From NCBI GenBank assembly GCA_017934525.1, contig JAGBJJ010000036.1, forward strand, positions 1-64,000: a stretch of 64,000 nt of DNA. Direction: 5' to 3'. Below are positions 20,193 to 30,509 of this stretch, piece after piece. The position numbers were made by a program, and so were the translations under genes. The notes below the pieces were generated by a model, which was not told the origin of the DNA, searched no databases, and saw nothing but the letters and a program-made list of their open reading frames with translations. The stretch's first letter is position 1. Every line of letters begins with the position of its first letter. The DNA is from Prevotella sp. (lineage in GTDB: Bacteria > Bacteroidota > Bacteroidia > Bacteroidales > Bacteroidaceae).

Positions 20193-21428
20193 TTATGGCA
20201 CGCAGTCGTTGCTAAGAAATTCGTCCCATTGTCCTTGGTAGCCGTTAAACACGTTGATGTCTACATTCCCTCTGATACCGTTTACTCGCCCACTGGGGCT
20301 CAGCTGCCAGATGGCCAGATGGATATCGGGCTTATACTCGCCGTAGCGAGCAATCCAGAAGTGATAGTTTTCTTTCAGGTCGGCCGCCAGATCGAGATAT
20401 TTGTTTACAAAACGCTGGTTGACGTAGAGAATAGGTTTGGCCTTCGTTGCCTGCTCCACTATGTCAATCCACTTCCTGACGGCACTGAACAGCGCCTCCG
20501 GACCGCCCATGGCATTGATGAGCGCGTCTGACGGTTCGATGTCGAGCATCGGCGGCAGGTCGCCCTGGCGGAACTTCGTGTTCTTCAGGAAATGTCGGGC
20601 CTGTGCAGCCGGGTCTTGCCTTGTGCTGAAGAAGTGATAGGCTCCCACGGGAATGCTGTGGCTATGGGCATTCAGATAGTCGGAAACGAAGTATTGGTTT
20701 GTGATGGTAACCCCTTCTGTCGACTTGATGTAGACAAACGAAACAGGATAGTCGGCATCGCCGTCGATGTGAAGTTTGTCGATGCGCGGGCCGAGGTATT
20801 TGATGCGAAGGTTGCTCCAGTTGATGGGATATTTCTTCTTGCCTTGATCGTGTTGATATCGCGATATGTCGATGCCGTAGATGCGCTCTGTGGTGTAGAA
20901 CAGGCGTTCGCCGAGGAAGGCGTCTTGTTGCCATTGGCCGGCTTTCATGTATTTAGTCGATACGGCAAAGCCGAAGCCGTCGCGTGTGTCGTGGTGCCAG
21001 TGGCCTTCGTAGTAGCTCCCGTCGGCAGACATGTAGGTGCCATGCCCCTCGGCCTCGTGATGGCTGTTAAGCATGCCGGCATAGACGCCCGTAGAGTCAA
21101 TGCGGATGGCGCTGACGAGCGTGTCGGCATGATATGTGCCTAAGATGATGCGGCCCTGGGCGTCTATCGACAATAGCTTTCCGTGGCGCGGATGCATATA
21201 GTTGCTCAAGAGCAGTGGGCCTTTGGGATGATATGTTGACAAGGAGGAGTGGCCCTCGGTGGCATAGCGAGCCACCATGTCGAAGCCTTCGTCGCGCACG
21301 TTGTGGCGCTTCAGGTAGTAATTCAGTTCCTTCCTAACCTTTTGCGGCAGCTTATTATGCTGCTGGGCAAAAGTGCTGTTGGCGAAGCCCGAAGCAAAAA
21401 GCAGGATGAAAAGGCAGACGTTTCTCAT
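20193..21428 (-). CDS. GH25 muramidase with N-terminal MORN-like repeats
   Basis: Exported lysozyme of glycoside hydrolase family 25. MRNVCLFILLFASGFANSTFAQ is the signal peptide. Residues about 65-170 contain repeated glycine/tyrosine units such as GRIILGTYHAD, GVYAGMLNSH, GSYYEGHWHHDTRDGFGFAV and MKAGQWQQDAF, which resemble MORN repeats. The GH25 barrel runs from YGIDISRYQHDQ (about 190) to the end, with acidic residues in PPMLDIEPSDA, FVYIKSTEG and the closing IRGNVDINVFNG. The ATG at 21428 overlaps the stop of the upstream gene by 4 bp, which decides between two possible starts. A second, short GH25 protein lies at 54.5 kb. Confidence 0.85.
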   Translation of the reverse strand: MRNVCLFILLFASGFANSTFAQQHNKLPQKVRKELNYYLKRHNVRDEGFDMVARYATEGHSSLSTYHPKGPLLLSNYMHPRHGKLLSIDAQGRIILGTYHADTLVSAIRIDSTGVYAGMLNSHHEAEGHGTYMSADGSYYEGHWHHDTRDGFGFAVSTKYMKAGQWQQDAFLGERLFYTTERIYGIDISRYQHDQGKKKYPINWSNLRIKYLGPRIDKLHIDGDADYPVSFVYIKSTEGVTITNQYFVSDYLNAHSHSIPVGAYHFFSTRQDPAAQARHFLKNTKFRQGDLPPMLDIEPSDALINAMGGPEALFSAVRKWIDIVEQATKAKPILYVNQRFVNKYLDLAADLKENYHFWIARYGEYKPDIHLAIWQLSPSGRVNGIRGNVDINVFNGYQGQWDEFLSNDCVP

Positions 21429-21850
21429 TTGTTGTGATATTCTTCCCACGACAGCAAGGCTTTGATGAACGTCTCATAGGGATTGTTGCGAAACTTTGAT
21501 GCCCTGGCTGCCTTGATAAGTGAATAAACCATGAAGGCAATCACACAGAAAAGGAAGCCCGTGATATAGGCTTGCATGAATTCGCCCCTCCTGAAAAGAC
21601 TGAAGTATACCAGCGGAATGCAGAAAATCACCACATAAACCAGCAACTGCCTGCGACGCCAGTTGTCCTTGAAGTCTTCAAAATTCTGTTTCTTATCAAG
21701 ATAGTCTTCAAAGTCTTTTTCATTGATGCCATAGTTCTCTATCTTCGGCAGGGTGGGGTCGTCTTTATGGTCTGTTCGGATATCCCAGATGCGGCCTTGA
21801 AGAGACTCCAGGGACTCGTGGTCGATATATGATCGGTCGATTTGAAACAT
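21425..21850 (-). CDS. hypothetical membrane protein
   Basis: 141 residues from the ATG at 21850. An acidic N-terminal half (SYIDHESLESLQGRIWD, KDFEDYLDKK) is followed by two membrane helices (about 69-85 and 93-112) and a short basic end (AARASKFRNNP). I do not recognise the family. It is translationally coupled with the GH25 gene by a 4-bp overlap, so a link to that muramidase, for example at the envelope, is possible. A strong hairpin (21871-21921) separates it from galK. Confidence 0.6.
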   Translation of the reverse strand: MFQIDRSYIDHESLESLQGRIWDIRTDHKDDPTLPKIENYGINEKDFEDYLDKKQNFEDFKDNWRRRQLLVYVVIFCIPLVYFSLFRRGEFMQAYITGFLFCVIAFMVYSLIKAARASKFRNNPYETFIKALLSWEEYHNK

Positions 21851-21870
21851 GGTCTTTTTCGGTATAAAGA

Positions 21871-21921
21871 ATGATTGAAAATTGAAGGTTTGCAAATGAC
21901 ACCCCTTCAATTTCCAATCAT
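21871..21921 (-). terminator. 18-bp stem-loop after galK
   Basis: On the minus strand the arms 21921-21904 and 21888-21871 pair over 18 bp with one G-U and a 15-nt loop, followed by CTTTAT. On the plus strand the same pair would be an A-C mismatch, so the fold is better in the galactose operon transcript. It is probably the operon terminator, though the T-tract is weak. Confidence 0.6.
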
Positions 21922-21937
21922 TTCTGAATGTTATTTG

Positions 21938-23104
21938 TTAGCATAATTTCCTTGCGCCGTCGCCAATGACAACATCGTAGACCTTGGGCTCGTGGCCATA
22001 CTTGGCTGCGAACTTCTGCTTGGCATCGGCAATGAACTTGTTGTAGAGGTCGGCACGCACCAAGTTGATGGTGCAGCCACCAAAGCCTCCACCCATGATA
22101 CGGCTGCCTGTCACTTCGTTCTCGCGGGCAATGTCGTTTAGGTAGTCGAGCTCTTCGCAGCTCACCTCATACTCTTTCGACAGACCTTCGTGGGTCTTAT
22201 ACATCATTTCGCCCACCTTTTCGTAGTCGCCTTCGAGCAAGGCATCGCACACGGCCAATACGCGGTCTTTCTCGCCCAGCACGAAGTGAGCGCGCTTGTA
22301 GTCTTCTTCGCCTACCTCTTCGCGCACCTCCTCGAGCTGTTCCCAAGTGCAGTCGCGCAGGGTCTCAAACTTGCCATCGGGGTGCTTGGCGGCGATGTGC
22401 TTCACAACGTTTTCGCAAGAGTTGCGACGGTCGTTGTAGGGCGATCCGGCCAGTTGGTGCTTCACCACAGAGTCGAGCAGAACCAGACGGTAGCCGTCGG
22501 GCTTGAAGGGGAAATACTCAAACTCCCGGCTGCGGCAATCGAGGCGCATCAGGCAGCCGGCTTTGCCGAAGACTGAGGCAAACTGGTCCATGATGCCGCA
22601 GTTGACGCCACAGTAATTGTGCTCTGTGGCCTGGCCTGCCAGCACCATATCCCACTGGCTCACCTTGTTGTCGCCAAAGATGTCGTTCAGACCAAAGGCG
22701 AAGCAGCTCTCCAGGGCAGCACTCGACGACATACCGGCACCAAGAGGCACGTCGCCGGCGAAGGCAATATTAAAACCTTTCACGGGTACACCCAGCTTCT
22801 GCATCTCCTTGGCAATACCATAGATGTAGCGGGCCCATGAGGCACGAGGGCCGGCAGGATCGCTCAGCTTGAAGTCTACACGATCCTTCAGGTCAATGGC
22901 ATAGGCCATCACCGTGTCTTCCGTATCATTAGCACGCATCTCGGCCATGATACCTTTGTCTACTGCTCCGGGGAAAACGAAACCTCCATTATAGTCGGTG
23001 TGCTCACCAATCAGGTTAATACGGCCGGGCGCTGCATACACGTTGCCGGTTTTACCATCGAAATGCTTGATGAAGCGACTCCTTACAAATTCAATATCCA
23101 TCAT
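21938..23104 (-). CDS. galK: galactokinase
   Basis: Phosphorylates alpha-D-galactose at C1 (first step of the Leloir pathway). The 388 residues of this GHMP kinase show the galactose-binding signature GRINLIGEHTDYNGG, the ATP loop PLGAGMSSSAALE, the catalytic aspartate region CGIMDQFAS, and the third motif SRIMGGGFGGCTINLV. It is complete and of normal length. It is the last gene of the operon galM, sugar MFS carrier, galK, with 19 bp between carrier and kinase. galT and galE are not in the window. Confidence 0.97.
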   Translation of the reverse strand: MMDIEFVRSRFIKHFDGKTGNVYAAPGRINLIGEHTDYNGGFVFPGAVDKGIMAEMRANDTEDTVMAYAIDLKDRVDFKLSDPAGPRASWARYIYGIAKEMQKLGVPVKGFNIAFAGDVPLGAGMSSSAALESCFAFGLNDIFGDNKVSQWDMVLAGQATEHNYCGVNCGIMDQFASVFGKAGCLMRLDCRSREFEYFPFKPDGYRLVLLDSVVKHQLAGSPYNDRRNSCENVVKHIAAKHPDGKFETLRDCTWEQLEEVREEVGEEDYKRAHFVLGEKDRVLAVCDALLEGDYEKVGEMMYKTHEGLSKEYEVSCEELDYLNDIARENEVTGSRIMGGGFGGCTINLVRADLYNKFIADAKQKFAAKYGHEPKVYDVVIGDGARKLC

Positions 23105-23123
23105 AATGTCTTAGTATTTATTG

Positions 23124-24407
23124 TTAGTCAACTTTAATGTCTTTGTTAACGTTCTTGCAGCCAACAGTGCTGTAGAACAGAATGTAGGCCAACATGGCAA
23201 TGACCAGCCAATAGCTGCCGATGATACCAATGCTTGGCGAGTTGGCAAGTGCCTCCTGAATGAGAGGCATGATGCCGCCACCTACTACCATCGTCATGAA
23301 AATACCAGAAGCTGCTTCTGTGTATTTGCCAAGCCCTTCTACAGAGAGATTGAAAATGCCTCCCCACATGACTGACGTGCAGAGACCACAGGCTGCAATG
23401 AAAATAGACTTCATGGGCACTTCATGGCCGCTAATTGTGAAACTCACGCTCTCGGGCAAGAAGATGGCAATGAGCAGCAGGGCAATGGCAACACTCGAAA
23501 CAACGGTCATCTGCATCTTTGTAGACACCTTGCCGGAAATGGCGCTCGATGAAGCGCGCCCTACGAGCATCATTATCCAATATGCAGCAGCCAGTGTGCC
23601 GCCGATGGCAGCCGAGCCTTCGAAGCCTAAATTAACTATGTAGAAGTTGAGCTCCATGGGGATGCCTATCTCGATGCCTACATAGAAAAATATTGCAATG
23701 ACACCAAGTAGCGTGTGACGGAAGGCCAAAGGGCTGTGCTCGTAGACGGGTTGTACTTTGCCGAGCGTAGGCTCGGGAATGGTGACGCGGCTGATGATGA
23801 CAAACGAGATGGCGAAGACGGCCATACCGATGAACAGCAGGGGCGACACGTCGGTCATACTTGTATCGGCTGTCACGGTGCCGACGAGGATGCCGGCCAG
23901 CAGCGGAGTCAGCGTCGCTGTGAGCGAGTTGAGCGTGCCACCCACCTGTATGAGCTGGTTACCTTTGTTGCCGCCACCGCCCAGAAGATTGAGCATGGGG
24001 TTCACCACTGTGTTGAGCATGCAGACACAGAAACCGCAGATGAAGGCACCGAGCAGATATATGATTAAATTGAGGGCCACTGGGATGCCATCGTACGTGA
24101 AGACCTTGGTGGCATCGCCTGTGATGCTCGACAGATACTGGAATGCCAAACCTACGATGCCCACGACAAGGGCGACGAGAGCGGTTTTCTTATAGCCATA
24201 TTTAACAAGCATCTTGCCTGCCGGAATGCCCATAAAGAGATAGGCGATGAAGTTCATGGCATTGCCCCAAGCCTTAGCAAAAGGATAGGTGAATCCCCAA
24301 ATGTTACCAAAAGGAGCACCCATGTTGGTGACAAAGCTGATCATCGCGAAGATGAAACACATGGTGATAATGGCAATCAGCTTGCCATTGGTCTTTTCTT
24401 GTGTCAT
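23124..24407 (-). CDS. sugar MFS transporter, FucP/GluP family (probable galactose or glucose uptake)
   Basis: 427-residue major facilitator with 12 predicted membrane helices. N-terminal features of the FHS (fucose-galactose-glucose:H+ symporter) family are visible: FVTNMGAPFGNIW, FAKAWGNAMNFIAYLFMGIPAGKMLVKYGYKKT. The N-terminal half also has GGGGNKGNQLIQVGGTLNSL, and the C-terminal half has VMWGGIFNLSVEGLGKYTEAASG. Its place between galM and galK makes galactose the likely substrate, with the sugar imported unphosphorylated. Glucose cannot be excluded from sequence. Confidence 0.88.
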   Translation of the reverse strand: MTQEKTNGKLIAIITMCFIFAMISFVTNMGAPFGNIWGFTYPFAKAWGNAMNFIAYLFMGIPAGKMLVKYGYKKTALVALVVGIVGLAFQYLSSITGDATKVFTYDGIPVALNLIIYLLGAFICGFCVCMLNTVVNPMLNLLGGGGNKGNQLIQVGGTLNSLTATLTPLLAGILVGTVTADTSMTDVSPLLFIGMAVFAISFVIISRVTIPEPTLGKVQPVYEHSPLAFRHTLLGVIAIFFYVGIEIGIPMELNFYIVNLGFEGSAAIGGTLAAAYWIMMLVGRASSSAISGKVSTKMQMTVVSSVAIALLLIAIFLPESVSFTISGHEVPMKSIFIAACGLCTSVMWGGIFNLSVEGLGKYTEAASGIFMTMVVGGGIMPLIQEALANSPSIGIIGSYWLVIAMLAYILFYSTVGCKNVNKDIKVD

Positions 24408-24454
24408 TGATGTAAGTCTTTTGTTGTTGTCCGTATGAAATTTAACTCTTGTGT

Positions 24455-25546
24455 TTATTCTGCTACACCAAACTTATAGACCGTCTTCTGCTTATAGTTG
24501 TGGTGCGGACGGAGCACAACGCTGGGGAAGTAAGGACGATTGGGGCTGTCGGGGAAGTGCTGACACTCGAAGCAGATAGCTGAACGGCGGGGGAATGTGG
24601 CTCCGTTAGCACCGGCATAACCGTCGGCCCAATTGTCGGTGTAGACCTGCACGCCAGGCTCTGTGGTGTAAACTTCCATCGTTCTGCCGCTCTTCGGCTC
24701 TTTGATACGTGCGGCGAAACTCAACTCGCCTTCCTCTTTCTTGTTCAGCACGAAACAATGGTCGTAGCCGGCTCCGTTTTTAATCTGCTGGTTGTCAGCG
24801 TTGATGTCGCGGCCGACGGGCTTAGCTGAGCGGAAATCAAAAGGCGTGCCCTCCACTTTAAGAATCTCGCCAGTAGGTATAGAGGTCTCATCTATAGGCA
24901 GATAGAAGTCTGCATTGATCTCACACTCCAGGTCTTCGATAGTAGGTGTGGGGTTAGCTGTTCCTGCGAGCGAGAAGAACCCGTGGTGGGTGAGGTTGAT
25001 AATGGTCTTCTTGTTGGTAGAAGCCAAATACTCTATAATCAGCTCGTTGTCGTCGCTCCACGTGAATTCTACGGTGACGTCAACTTCTCCGGTGAAGCCT
25101 TCTTCACCATAGCTGGAGACGCGGTGCAGGGCAAGGGCGCGCGGGCCCATCTGCCGTGCATCCCATACGCGGGCATGGAAGCCTGTGGGGCCGCCGTGCA
25201 GCGCATTGGGACCATTGTTGATGGCCAGCTGATAGTCTTTCCCGTTTAGCGTAAACAGTCCTTTGGCAATGCGGTTGCCATAGCGGCCTATTAGAGTGGA
25301 GAGGAAAGGCTCTGGAGAATTGATGACTGACTGGATATTGTCGTGCCCCTGAATCACATTGGCTACTTGCCCTTTCTTGTCAGGGACCATAATTGCGCAA
25401 ATAGCACCTCCGTAGTTTGTAATTGCAACTTCGTAACCTTTTCGGTTGCGCAGAATGTAAAGATCGGTTTTCTTTCCGTTGATAGTGGTCTGAAAGTTTT
25501 CTCTTTTCAGACCACAGAGATTCGCATTTTCTGTGATGTTCGTCAT
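24455..25546 (-). CDS. galM: galactose mutarotase (aldose 1-epimerase)
   Basis: Converts beta-galactose to the alpha anomer used by galactokinase. The 363 residues contain the family motifs NYGGAICAIMVPDK, GRYGNRIAKG, NNGPNALHGGP, the catalytic histidine segment LTHHGFFSLAG, the GYDHCFVLN loop and the C-terminal glutamate region CFECQHFPDSPN. Cytoplasmic, with no signal peptide. First gene of the galactose operon, preceded by a promoter at 25582-25613. Confidence 0.95.
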   Translation of the reverse strand: MTNITENANLCGLKRENFQTTINGKKTDLYILRNRKGYEVAITNYGGAICAIMVPDKKGQVANVIQGHDNIQSVINSPEPFLSTLIGRYGNRIAKGLFTLNGKDYQLAINNGPNALHGGPTGFHARVWDARQMGPRALALHRVSSYGEEGFTGEVDVTVEFTWSDDNELIIEYLASTNKKTIINLTHHGFFSLAGTANPTPTIEDLECEINADFYLPIDETSIPTGEILKVEGTPFDFRSAKPVGRDINADNQQIKNGAGYDHCFVLNKKEEGELSFAARIKEPKSGRTMEVYTTEPGVQVYTDNWADGYAGANGATFPRRSAICFECQHFPDSPNRPYFPSVVLRPHHNYKQKTVYKFGVAE

Positions 25547-25581
25547 ATTACTAAATGTTTTTAGTTATTTTATCCTGCTTG

Positions 25582-25613
25582 CAAAGTAACAAAAAAAAGC
25601 CGACATATGCAAA
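25582..25613 (-). promoter_or_regulatory. promoter of the galM-MFS-galK operon
   Basis: TTTG (25613-25610), 20 nt, TTACTTTG (25589-25582; one mismatch to TAnnTTTG) on the minus strand. The leader is about 30 nt. I see no clear operator repeat beside it. Confidence 0.6.
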
Positions 25614-25642
25614 TATATCGGCAAAAATGTTGTTAAAAACAA

Positions 25643-26926
25643 CTAAATTGCAGTTTTCATGAAATCAGCAACGACGTATGTGCTGCCCCCGACGAAAATG
25701 AAGTCGTTGGAGCAACTGTCTTCAAGTGCTGCACGATATGCTTCGGCGACGGTGGAAAAACATTTTCCTTCAAGACCGAAGGCTTGTCCGATGTCTCTGA
25801 TTCTTGTTTCGGGGATGGCCCGGTGAGTGTCGGCCTTGGTGAAATAGTATTTGGCGTTTCGTGGCAGCATCGACATGACAGTAGACACATCTTTGTCGCT
25901 TACCATGCCGAAGACAATGCGCAGTGTCTGACAGCTGACATTTCTTATCTGTTCGCTGAGATAGCGCCAGCCCCCTGTGTTGTGCCCCGTGTCGCAAATG
26001 ACAAGCGGCTGCTCGCGAATCATCTGCCAGCGCCCCATGAGGCCGGTGGTCTGACATATTTTGTCAAAGGCTGTGTAATCCACTTTGTTGAGAATGCCTT
26101 GGCTGATAAGTTGGTCAATGGCATGTAGCGCAGTGTTGGTGTTCTTCATCTGGTACAATCCGCTCAGTTCGCCATCGAACTCTTCACCGCCAGCCGTTAC
26201 GTAATGTATTCCGCCGTTTTTCAGCGGCGTTGCAGAGACGACAAGGGGATGGTCATCGGCAAAGAGGATTGGTGCACCCTGTTTCTCGGCAACGTGTTGA
26301 AATACCGGACGGGTCTCAGGATGCGACTCGCCGATAATCACGGGCACCCCGGGCTTTATGATACCGGCCTTCTCGCCGGCAATAGCGGCCAGGGTGTCGC
26401 CGAGCATATCGGTGTGGTCGAGTGAGATGTTGGTGATGACGGAAAGAACAGGGGTGATGATGTTTGTGCAGTCGAGCCGTCCGCCAAGTCCCACTTCAAT
26501 CACGGCAATATCTACTTTCATGTGCCTGAAGTAACAGAAGGCCATGGCTGTGGTTATCTCGAAAAAAGATGGCTTTAGCGACTCGTAGAAGGGCTTAGCT
26601 TTGTCGACAAAATCAACGACATACTCTTTTGTCACTGGTATGCCATTGACACGTATTCTCTCCCTGAAATCAACAAGATGCGGTGAGGTGTAGAGGCCTA
26701 CGCGATAGCCTGCGGCCTGAAGTTGGGCGGCAAGCGTGTGAGATACCGAGCCCTTGCCATTTGTGCCGGCAACATGAACTGAGCGGAATGAGCGATGCGG
26801 ATGGTCGAAATGTTCATCGAGTGCCAGTGTGATGGCAAGTCCTTCGTTGAATCCCGTCTTGCCAGTTTTTTCGAAACTTGGTGTCTGACTGTAGAGGTAG
26901 TCGCACGTTTCTTCGTAATTCATCAT
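25643..26926 (-). CDS. folC: bifunctional folylpolyglutamate/dihydrofolate synthase
   Basis: Adds glutamate to dihydropteroate and to reduced folates (Mur ligase superfamily). MMNYEETCDYLYSQTPSFEKTGKTGF is the usual N-terminus, so I start at 26926 (427 residues) instead of 26977. The ATP loop is VAGTNGKGSVSHTL. EVGLGGRLDCTN and ISLDHTDMLGDTLAAIAGEKAGI are the family signatures, and CDTGHNTGGW and VFGMVSDKD mark the C-terminal domain. It follows dnaJ by 51 bp and ends the grpE-dnaJ-folC set. Confidence 0.95.
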   Translation of the reverse strand: MMNYEETCDYLYSQTPSFEKTGKTGFNEGLAITLALDEHFDHPHRSFRSVHVAGTNGKGSVSHTLAAQLQAAGYRVGLYTSPHLVDFRERIRVNGIPVTKEYVVDFVDKAKPFYESLKPSFFEITTAMAFCYFRHMKVDIAVIEVGLGGRLDCTNIITPVLSVITNISLDHTDMLGDTLAAIAGEKAGIIKPGVPVIIGESHPETRPVFQHVAEKQGAPILFADDHPLVVSATPLKNGGIHYVTAGGEEFDGELSGLYQMKNTNTALHAIDQLISQGILNKVDYTAFDKICQTTGLMGRWQMIREQPLVICDTGHNTGGWRYLSEQIRNVSCQTLRIVFGMVSDKDVSTVMSMLPRNAKYYFTKADTHRAIPETRIRDIGQAFGLEGKCFSTVAEAYRAALEDSCSNDFIFVGGSTYVVADFMKTAI

Positions 26927-26977
26927 TGTTTTATGACAAAAGATGGCCGCGATGTGAGTCGCGGCCTGTTGTTGCAA

Positions 26978-28144
26978 TTAGTTGAAATAGTTTTTAAACC
27001 GCTGGAAGATGCTTTCCTTGGTTTGATGGTCGCCTTTGAAATTGTCGCTTTTCTGCATCTCCTCCAAGGCTTTCTTTTCCTCGCGCGACAGAGTTTTTGG
27101 CACGTAGACGCTGATATTGATTACCAGGTCGCCGTGTCCGCGTCCATAGCCTTGTACGGCGGGCAGGCCTTTTTCGCGCAGTCGCATGGTCTTGCCGGGC
27201 TGAGTGCCGTTTTCAATCTTTATCTTCAGCGTCTTTCCTTCGATGGTAGGTACCTCGACCTCGCCTCCGAGAGCTGCAGTGGGGAAGTCGAGCAATAAAT
27301 TGTAGATGAGGTCGTTGCCGTCTCGCACAAACGTCTCGTTGCTTTCTTCCTCAATAAATACCTGTATGTCGCCCGGAATACCGTTCCTATGGCCGGCATT
27401 GCCTTTGCCTGGCACATTGACTACCATGCCTTCAGCCACACCAGCCGGAATCTTTATCTCAACGACCTCCTCGCCTTTTGTTACGCCCGTGCCGTTGCAC
27501 TCATGGCACTTGTTTTTGATGACTTGGCCTTCGCCGCCGCACGTGGGGCATATGCTTTGCGTCTGCATCATGCCGAAAATGCTCTGTTGTGTTCTTACCA
27601 CATATCCTGAGCCGTGGCATGTGGCACAGGTTTCCATGCCACTACCGTTTTCAGCACCTGTGCCATGGCAGTGTTCGCAGGGAATGTCTTTCCGCACCTT
27701 AAACTTCTTGGTGACGCCTTCGTTGATTTCTTTCAGCGAGAGGCGCACCTTCAGTCTGAGGTCATTGCCTCGGTGCTGCTGCTGCCGGCTGCCTCCACGG
27801 CTTCCGAATCCGCCAAAACCGCCGAATCCGTGCCCGCCAAAGATATCGCCAAACATGGAGAAGATATCGTCCATGTTCATCGAGGCGCCTCCGAAGCCTC
27901 CGAATCCGCCACTGCCCATGGGACCTTCGAATCCGAACTGGTCATACTGCTGGCGCTTCTGCGGGTCGTGAAGCACATTGTATGCTTCGGCCGCTTCTTT
28001 AAATTTCTCTTCAGCCTCTTTGTCACCGGGATTCCTGTCCGGATGATATTTAATGGCTATTTTGCGGTAAGCCTTTTTGATTTCATCTTCCGAGGCATTC
28101 TTCTCAACACCGAGAACCTCGTAATAGTCTCTTTTTTGTGCCAT
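26978..28144 (-). CDS. dnaJ: chaperone DnaJ
   Basis: Hsp40 co-chaperone that delivers substrates to DnaK and stimulates its ATPase. J domain with HPD at 34-36, a Gly/Phe-rich linker (about 75-120), and a zinc domain with four CxxCxGxG units ([32 protein letters not shown]). The C-terminal peptide-binding domains follow. 388 residues, all parts intact. It starts 2 bp after the grpE stop. No CIRCE or other heat-shock operator is obvious. Confidence 0.98.
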   Translation of the reverse strand: MAQKRDYYEVLGVEKNASEDEIKKAYRKIAIKYHPDRNPGDKEAEEKFKEAAEAYNVLHDPQKRQQYDQFGFEGPMGSGGFGGFGGASMNMDDIFSMFGDIFGGHGFGGFGGFGSRGGSRQQQHRGNDLRLKVRLSLKEINEGVTKKFKVRKDIPCEHCHGTGAENGSGMETCATCHGSGYVVRTQQSIFGMMQTQSICPTCGGEGQVIKNKCHECNGTGVTKGEEVVEIKIPAGVAEGMVVNVPGKGNAGHRNGIPGDIQVFIEEESNETFVRDGNDLIYNLLLDFPTAALGGEVEVPTIEGKTLKIKIENGTQPGKTMRLREKGLPAVQGYGRGHGDLVINISVYVPKTLSREEKKALEEMQKSDNFKGDHQTKESIFQRFKNYFN

Positions 28145-28146
28145 TG

Positions 28147-28740
28147 TTATTGTCCGACGGCTACCTTAGCGTAGCGTATTACTTTATCGTTAAGCTTATA
28201 TCCTGTGGCCATGCAGTCGATGACTTTTCCTTTCTTGTCGTCGCCCATGCCGGGTACCAGCGCCACTGCCTCATGCAGGTTTGTGTCGAAGTCGGCGTCC
28301 TGAGTGTCAATCTTGCTGACGCCTTGAGCTTCTAAGACCTTCATGAGCTTCTGATAGATCAGGGTCATGCCTTCACGCAGCACCTGCGGGTCGTCGGTAT
28401 TCTCGCCGTTGGCTATCGCCCGCTCCATGTCGTCGATGACAGGCAGCAGGGCCGTGATGGTCTTTTCACCGCCGTTCAGTATCAGCTCGGCGCGCTCTTT
28501 CAGAGTGCGTTTGCGGTAGTTGTCAAACTCGGCAATGCTGCGCAGCAGCTGGTCCTTCAGCTTGCCGATTTGCTCGTTGGCAGCTTCCAGCGGGTCTTTT
28601 TCTTCAGGCGATTCCTCTTCAGAGCCGGCCTCGTCTTTCGTTTCACTGGCCCTTTCGTTCATCTTCTGTTCCTGATATTCGCTTTCGTTCAGAGGAGTAT
28701 CTTCTCCTTCTTCCACGTTGATGTTCTTTTCTTCTTCCAT
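28147..28740 (-). CDS. grpE: nucleotide exchange factor GrpE
   Basis: Promotes ADP release from DnaK. 197 residues: an acidic, disordered N-terminus (about 1-65), a long helix ([21 protein letters not shown]), the dimer region [14 protein letters not shown], and the beta domain ending in [46 protein letters not shown] (several short segments of this are diagnostic). Operon with dnaJ and folC. I could not define a confident promoter in the 45-bp gap after the ABC-F gene, so transcription may come partly from upstream. Confidence 0.96.
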   Translation of the reverse strand: MEEEKNINVEEGEDTPLNESEYQEQKMNERASETKDEAGSEEESPEEKDPLEAANEQIGKLKDQLLRSIAEFDNYRKRTLKERAELILNGGEKTITALLPVIDDMERAIANGENTDDPQVLREGMTLIYQKLMKVLEAQGVSKIDTQDADFDTNLHEAVALVPGMGDDKKGKVIDCMATGYKLNDKVIRYAKVAVGQ

Positions 28741-28785
28741 AACTCAAAGTGATTTTCTGGTTATAATGCAAATTCCGTGCCAATC

Positions 28786-30408
<1,623 letters not shown>

Positions 30409-30433
30409 TTACCTTGTTTTATTATTTTGGGTG

Positions 30434-30465
30434 CAAAGGTACAAACTTTTTTCCATTCCACCAAA
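30434..30465 (-). promoter_or_regulatory. promoter of the ABC-F gene
   Basis: TTTG (30465-30462), 20 nt, TACCTTTG (30441-30434) on the minus strand: a complete match, with a leader of about 28 nt. Confidence 0.75.
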
Positions 30466-30509
30466 TGTAGTAAGTGCAAATGGAGGAGCCGGGCGGGAAA
30501 TCGGCAAAG

